From: JADLCX01 sp964630785
Lineage (GTDB): Bacteria > Planctomycetota > Phycisphaerae > Phycisphaerales > UBA1924
Direction: 5' to 3'
Assembly: GCA_964630785.1 (NCBI GenBank)
Contig: CAZVZG010000022.1
Coordinates: 15,168 to 79,167 of the forward strand
Length of the DNA: 64,000 nt
The number at the start of each line of letters is the position of its first letter. Position 1 is the stretch's first letter. The translations under genes and the position numbers were made by a program. Under the pieces are notes generated by a model. The model saw nothing but the letters and a program-made list of their open reading frames with translations, had not been told where the DNA came from and made no database searches. Shown one piece after another: positions 61,195 through 64,000 of the stretch.

Positions 61195-61653
61195 TCAGGC
61201 CGACATGGCCTTCTGCGGCTGGGCCTGGTGCTTGCCCAGGGCGACGAGCGGGTGGCGGGTGGTCCAGCGCTTCTCGGCCAGGACGAACTGCTCGCCCTGG
61301 CGGTTGAGCGTGTTGATGACCAGCGGGCCCTGCATGTTGCCGGTGAGCGTCTGGTCCACCTTATTGACGATGACGAAAACCTGGGCGTCCTCAAGCCGCT
61401 TGAGCGAGAGGTCGCCGAGCTGCTCGGCCCGGATCGGCACGGAAAACTCCGGGACGAAGAACGACGGGTCCGTCACCACGAAGGCGATGTTCGGGTCGTC
61501 GAGCGACTGGAGCCAGAAGAACGCCGAGTCTTCCTGCGGCTCGAGCAGGCAGAATCGTTTGTGCTCCGCAAATCCCAGGAGCCCTTTGGGAAAGGTGATC
61601 ACGCGGTCCTCCGCGATGTCCACCGTACCGAACCGCGTCGTTCGCACTTGCAT
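61195..61653 (-). CDS. fliW: Flagellar assembly factor FliW
   Basis: 152-residue FliW. The start RFGTVDIAEDRVITFPKGLLGFAEHKRFCLLEPQEDSAFFWLQSLDDPNIAFVVTDP matches the family, ending VINTLNRQGEQFVLAEKRWTTRHPL. FliW binds flagellin and, when free, CsrA, releasing flagellin translation (known in Bacillus). Located between flgL and csrA on the same strand, it completes the control loop. Confidence 0.96.
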   Translation of the reverse strand: MQVRTTRFGTVDIAEDRVITFPKGLLGFAEHKRFCLLEPQEDSAFFWLQSLDDPNIAFVVTDPSFFVPEFSVPIRAEQLGDLSLKRLEDAQVFVIVNKVDQTLTGNMQGPLVINTLNRQGEQFVLAEKRWTTRHPLVALGKHQAQPQKAMSA

Positions 61654-61783
61654 CGGTGCGCTCCGGATGTCCGGCCTGTCCTTCCAGACTCGGCCCGGCT
61701 CCCATGCCGGGCGACTTCCTGTCTTTCCCGCCGCGCGGCCGTTGACGCGGAAGGGGTTTCAAGGCAATGGGCTCTCCCGGGCG

Positions 61784-63856
61784 TCAGCCCAGGAAGTCCA
61801 AAAGGCTCAGGCTGTGCGCCTGCACGCCGCTGGTCATCGCGGCCTGCAACTGCGTTCGCAGGAGCGTGAACCTGAGGCTCGCGTCGGCGAAATCGAGGTC
61901 CTGAACCTGAGATTGAACCGACTTGTCCAGCACCTGCAGGTCCTCCTGACGCCGCGTCGATTTGTCCACGCGGTTGGCGTACACACCCACCAGGGCTCGG
62001 GTCGACGCGAGCCGATCGATACCCTGGGTCAGAGACTCCCCAGCAAGCGTGATGCCATCGCTGTCGTTGTTCCGCAGCGCGTCTCTCAGATCGAGCAGGG
62101 CGGTAAAGATGTTGTCCACGCGCACAGCCGCTCGGTCTTGCGCGATGAAAGTTGCGCTTGCCGAGTCGTATGTGCCGTTGAGCATGCCCAGGTCCTCGGC
62201 CGCGGCCGAGTTGTTCAGCTTTTCCACCCTCACCGGGCCGCCCGTCACCGTCTGGGTGAAGGCGATGCCGTTGCCGGCGTCGGTCAGGCCGGCGGTGAAG
62301 TCGCCCGCGGCCAGCGGGGGGGCCGCCGCGACCACCGGGGACTGGCCCACGGCGGTGGTGAACTGCTGGTTGATCCGGTCGATGACGCTCTGGACGTTGA
62401 CCAGGTCCTGCGGCCGCAGGTCGACATCGAACGCCTGCCCATTGCCCAGGAAGACCCGAAAATCGGAGTTGAGTTGGCTGGTCGGGACACCCGAGATCGG
62501 GTCGATCTGGTTATCCACAATGCGGACGCCCCGGCCGGAGTTGAACTCGGCGATGCCGGTGTCGGCGGCGAGCGTGCGGATGCCCAGAGATGTCGCGGTG
62601 TCCGCCCCGCCCGGGACTTCTTCGACCGACATCGCCGGCCCGGAGATCTCGTTATAGAGGTTGAGGCCGGTTCCGGCGTCGTTCACCCGGACCCGAACGC
62701 CGGGTACGCCGGTCTCGATCAGGTTTCGCAGATCATCGATCGTCTGGGCCGAGGAGAGGTCCACGTCGGTGAACGTCGAGTCGCTGCCGCGCCCGAAGCG
62801 GATGCGGATCGATTCGAGCGGCAACGTCAGGCCCGGGATTGAGGACAGGGGCGAGAGCAGCGAGAGCTTGGGATTGAGATCGGCTCCCTGTGGCGACGCT
62901 GCGTCGAAGGGTGTCTGGGCCAGGCCGAGATCGGCCGCGGTGGTGCCGCTTCCGACCTCCGAGAAGGTCAGGGCGGGGTTGGGCGCGCCGGCGACCACGT
63001 CGATCGAGATCGACCCACCCGAAAGCGACACGCCGCCGGGGCCGAGGATGGTGACGGAGTTGTCGCTTTCGTACTGCTGGATGGCGGAAGTGAGGCGGTC
63101 CACCACGTCCTGGGCGGTGTCGGCGTCGGAGAGGTCCACGGTGGCCGAGGGCCCGCCGTTGAACGAGAAGGACACACTCCCGTCGGCAATCCCCAGGCCG
63201 CGCCCGCCGCGAACGTCGCTCAGGCGGGTGTCAGGCGTCAGGTTCGGGTTGAGGTCGAGGCGGGATTCCAGCCGGGCGGAGGTGGCGCCGATGGCGTTCT
63301 CGCCGCCGATGGTGATGGGGATGTCGTCGCCGGGGTCGAGGTCGGTGTACATGCCGCTGCCGCGCCCGACATAGCGGAACCCGCCGCGGAGTTCCTGGAT
63401 CGGGGGCCGGGAGGCGGTCGCGCCGCCGAAGACGTACACGCCGTTGGTCTCGCGGTTGGCGAGGGCGAGCATCTGCCGGATCGCGCCGTCGATCACCACG
63501 GCCTGAGTGTTGCGGCTGGTGGCGTCGGACTGGGCGCCGATCTGGTCGCTGGCGATGTTCTTGGCCGCGAGCACGAGGTCCGAGGCCTCGCCGATGGAAC
63601 TGTCGAGAAAGTCCAGTGTGCCTTGCGCGCTCGAGAGGTTCTGCAATCGCTGATCGGTGCGTCCGATCCGCTCCTGCAGAAGCGAGAGCGTGGTCGCCCC
63701 GATCGCGTCGTCGCTGAACCGTGAGATCCGGTGGCCTGTGGCCATCTGGTTTTGCACGTCCAGCAGCGAGACGCTCGTCCGCGTGATGCTCGCGAGCAGC
63801 AGCTGGCTCGAGAGCAGGTTGGGCACGCGGCTGAGGTTGGAGGGGATCGACGACAT
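61784..63856 (-). CDS. flgL: Flagellar hook-associated protein 3 (FlgL)
   Basis: 690-residue hook-filament junction protein, much longer than the usual 300-400. The N domain SQLLLASITRTSVSLLDVQNQMATGHRISRFSDDAIGATTLSLLQERIGRTDQRLQNLSSAQGTLDFLDSSIGEASDLVLAAKNIAS and the flagellin-like C end (KSVQSQVQDLDFADASLRFTLLRTQLQAAMTSGVQAHSLSLLDFLG) mark it as FlgL. The middle contains several flagellin hook IN-type repeats (TAQDVVDRLTSAIQQY; LVNVQSVIDRINQQF), explaining the length. It follows flgK by about 60 bases across a C-rich spacer. Confidence 0.93.
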   Translation of the reverse strand: MSSIPSNLSRVPNLLSSQLLLASITRTSVSLLDVQNQMATGHRISRFSDDAIGATTLSLLQERIGRTDQRLQNLSSAQGTLDFLDSSIGEASDLVLAAKNIASDQIGAQSDATSRNTQAVVIDGAIRQMLALANRETNGVYVFGGATASRPPIQELRGGFRYVGRGSGMYTDLDPGDDIPITIGGENAIGATSARLESRLDLNPNLTPDTRLSDVRGGRGLGIADGSVSFSFNGGPSATVDLSDADTAQDVVDRLTSAIQQYESDNSVTILGPGGVSLSGGSISIDVVAGAPNPALTFSEVGSGTTAADLGLAQTPFDAASPQGADLNPKLSLLSPLSSIPGLTLPLESIRIRFGRGSDSTFTDVDLSSAQTIDDLRNLIETGVPGVRVRVNDAGTGLNLYNEISGPAMSVEEVPGGADTATSLGIRTLAADTGIAEFNSGRGVRIVDNQIDPISGVPTSQLNSDFRVFLGNGQAFDVDLRPQDLVNVQSVIDRINQQFTTAVGQSPVVAAAPPLAAGDFTAGLTDAGNGIAFTQTVTGGPVRVEKLNNSAAAEDLGMLNGTYDSASATFIAQDRAAVRVDNIFTALLDLRDALRNNDSDGITLAGESLTQGIDRLASTRALVGVYANRVDKSTRRQEDLQVLDKSVQSQVQDLDFADASLRFTLLRTQLQAAMTSGVQAHSLSLLDFLG

Positions 63857-63914
63857 ACGGCTTTCGGCGTGCGATTTGTTGAGCGGAGGGGGTGGGGGGG
63901 GGGGGGTTGGGGGG

Positions 63915-64000
63915 TTACGACACGAGGGCGAGCAGTTCCTGGGTGATCTCGTCCACGACGGAGATGAACCGTGCCGCGCCCTGGGATTGACGCTGGGAGT
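63915..64000 (-). CDS. flgK: Flagellar hook-associated protein 1 (FlgK), C-terminal end only
   Basis: Only the last about 28 codons are in the window: the frame ends QSQGAARFISVVDEITQELLALVS. This is the heptad-type C-terminal helix of FlgK (family ends ..NARVISTVDEMLDTLLN). It sits immediately upstream of flgL on the same strand, the standard order. The rest of the gene lies beyond the window. Confidence 0.75.
   Translation of the reverse strand, partial: SQRQSQGAARFISVVDEITQELLALVS

Noticed and set aside
62510..62518. Perfect DnaA box TTATCCACA
   Set aside because: It lies alone inside flgL coding sequence, far from dnaA; likely chance.

Overview
The window is high-GC DNA from what looks like a planctomycete of the Phycisphaerae (inferred). 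The signs are a secreted protein ending in a PAPG/Leu-Gly-rich/RRRR sorting signal, a dockerin-type secreted protein, a formylglycine sulfatase, a prepilin-type protein with the N-terminal FTLIELLVVIAIIALL helix, a CPxCG zinc-ribbon membrane protein of the planctomycete style, and heptameric and palindromic repeats between and even inside genes. A 100-N scaffold gap (14680-14779) shows this is a draft assembly.

Left part (1-20952): a carbohydrate-use region. Sugar ABC transporter genes (two permeases, a Tat-type binding protein), a pseudopilin-like protein, a GH94 phosphorylase, a sorted surface protein, a glycoamylase-family (PF10091, includes GH144) lipoprotein, a LacI regulator, an outer-membrane barrel, a sulfatase, a GH1 beta-glucosidase and a large dockerin protein. 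Three near-identical LacI/cre-like operators sit in front of the GH94 gene, the sorted protein and the glycoamylase gene, so they probably form one regulon. A 1 kb array of palindromes with the N gap lies between a dead copy of the GH1 5' end and the intact GH1 gene.

Middle (21129-40311): an SOS mutagenesis cassette (SRAP protein, ImuA, ImuB, DnaE2), a MarR-controlled tripartite MacAB/OprM-type efflux operon, tRNA-Glu(UUC), a nucleoside phosphorylase-like gene, nadD, metK, a two-gene module with a DUF6036-like nucleotidyltransferase (possible toxin-antitoxin), purM and rpmA.

Right part (40515-64000): a GNAT acetyltransferase, a candidate origin followed by a divergent dnaA, a DegT aminotransferase, an HD-GYP/PilZ protein, phoU, a class V aminotransferase, then a long minus-strand run of housekeeping genes (glmU-like, prs, rplY, pth, rpsF, ssb, rplI) with tRNA-Gln(UUG), and finally a flagellar block (flgK end, flgL, fliW, csrA, two flagellins). 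Both flagellin start regions lie in hairpins exposing GGA, which fits control by the neighbouring CsrA and its antagonist FliW.
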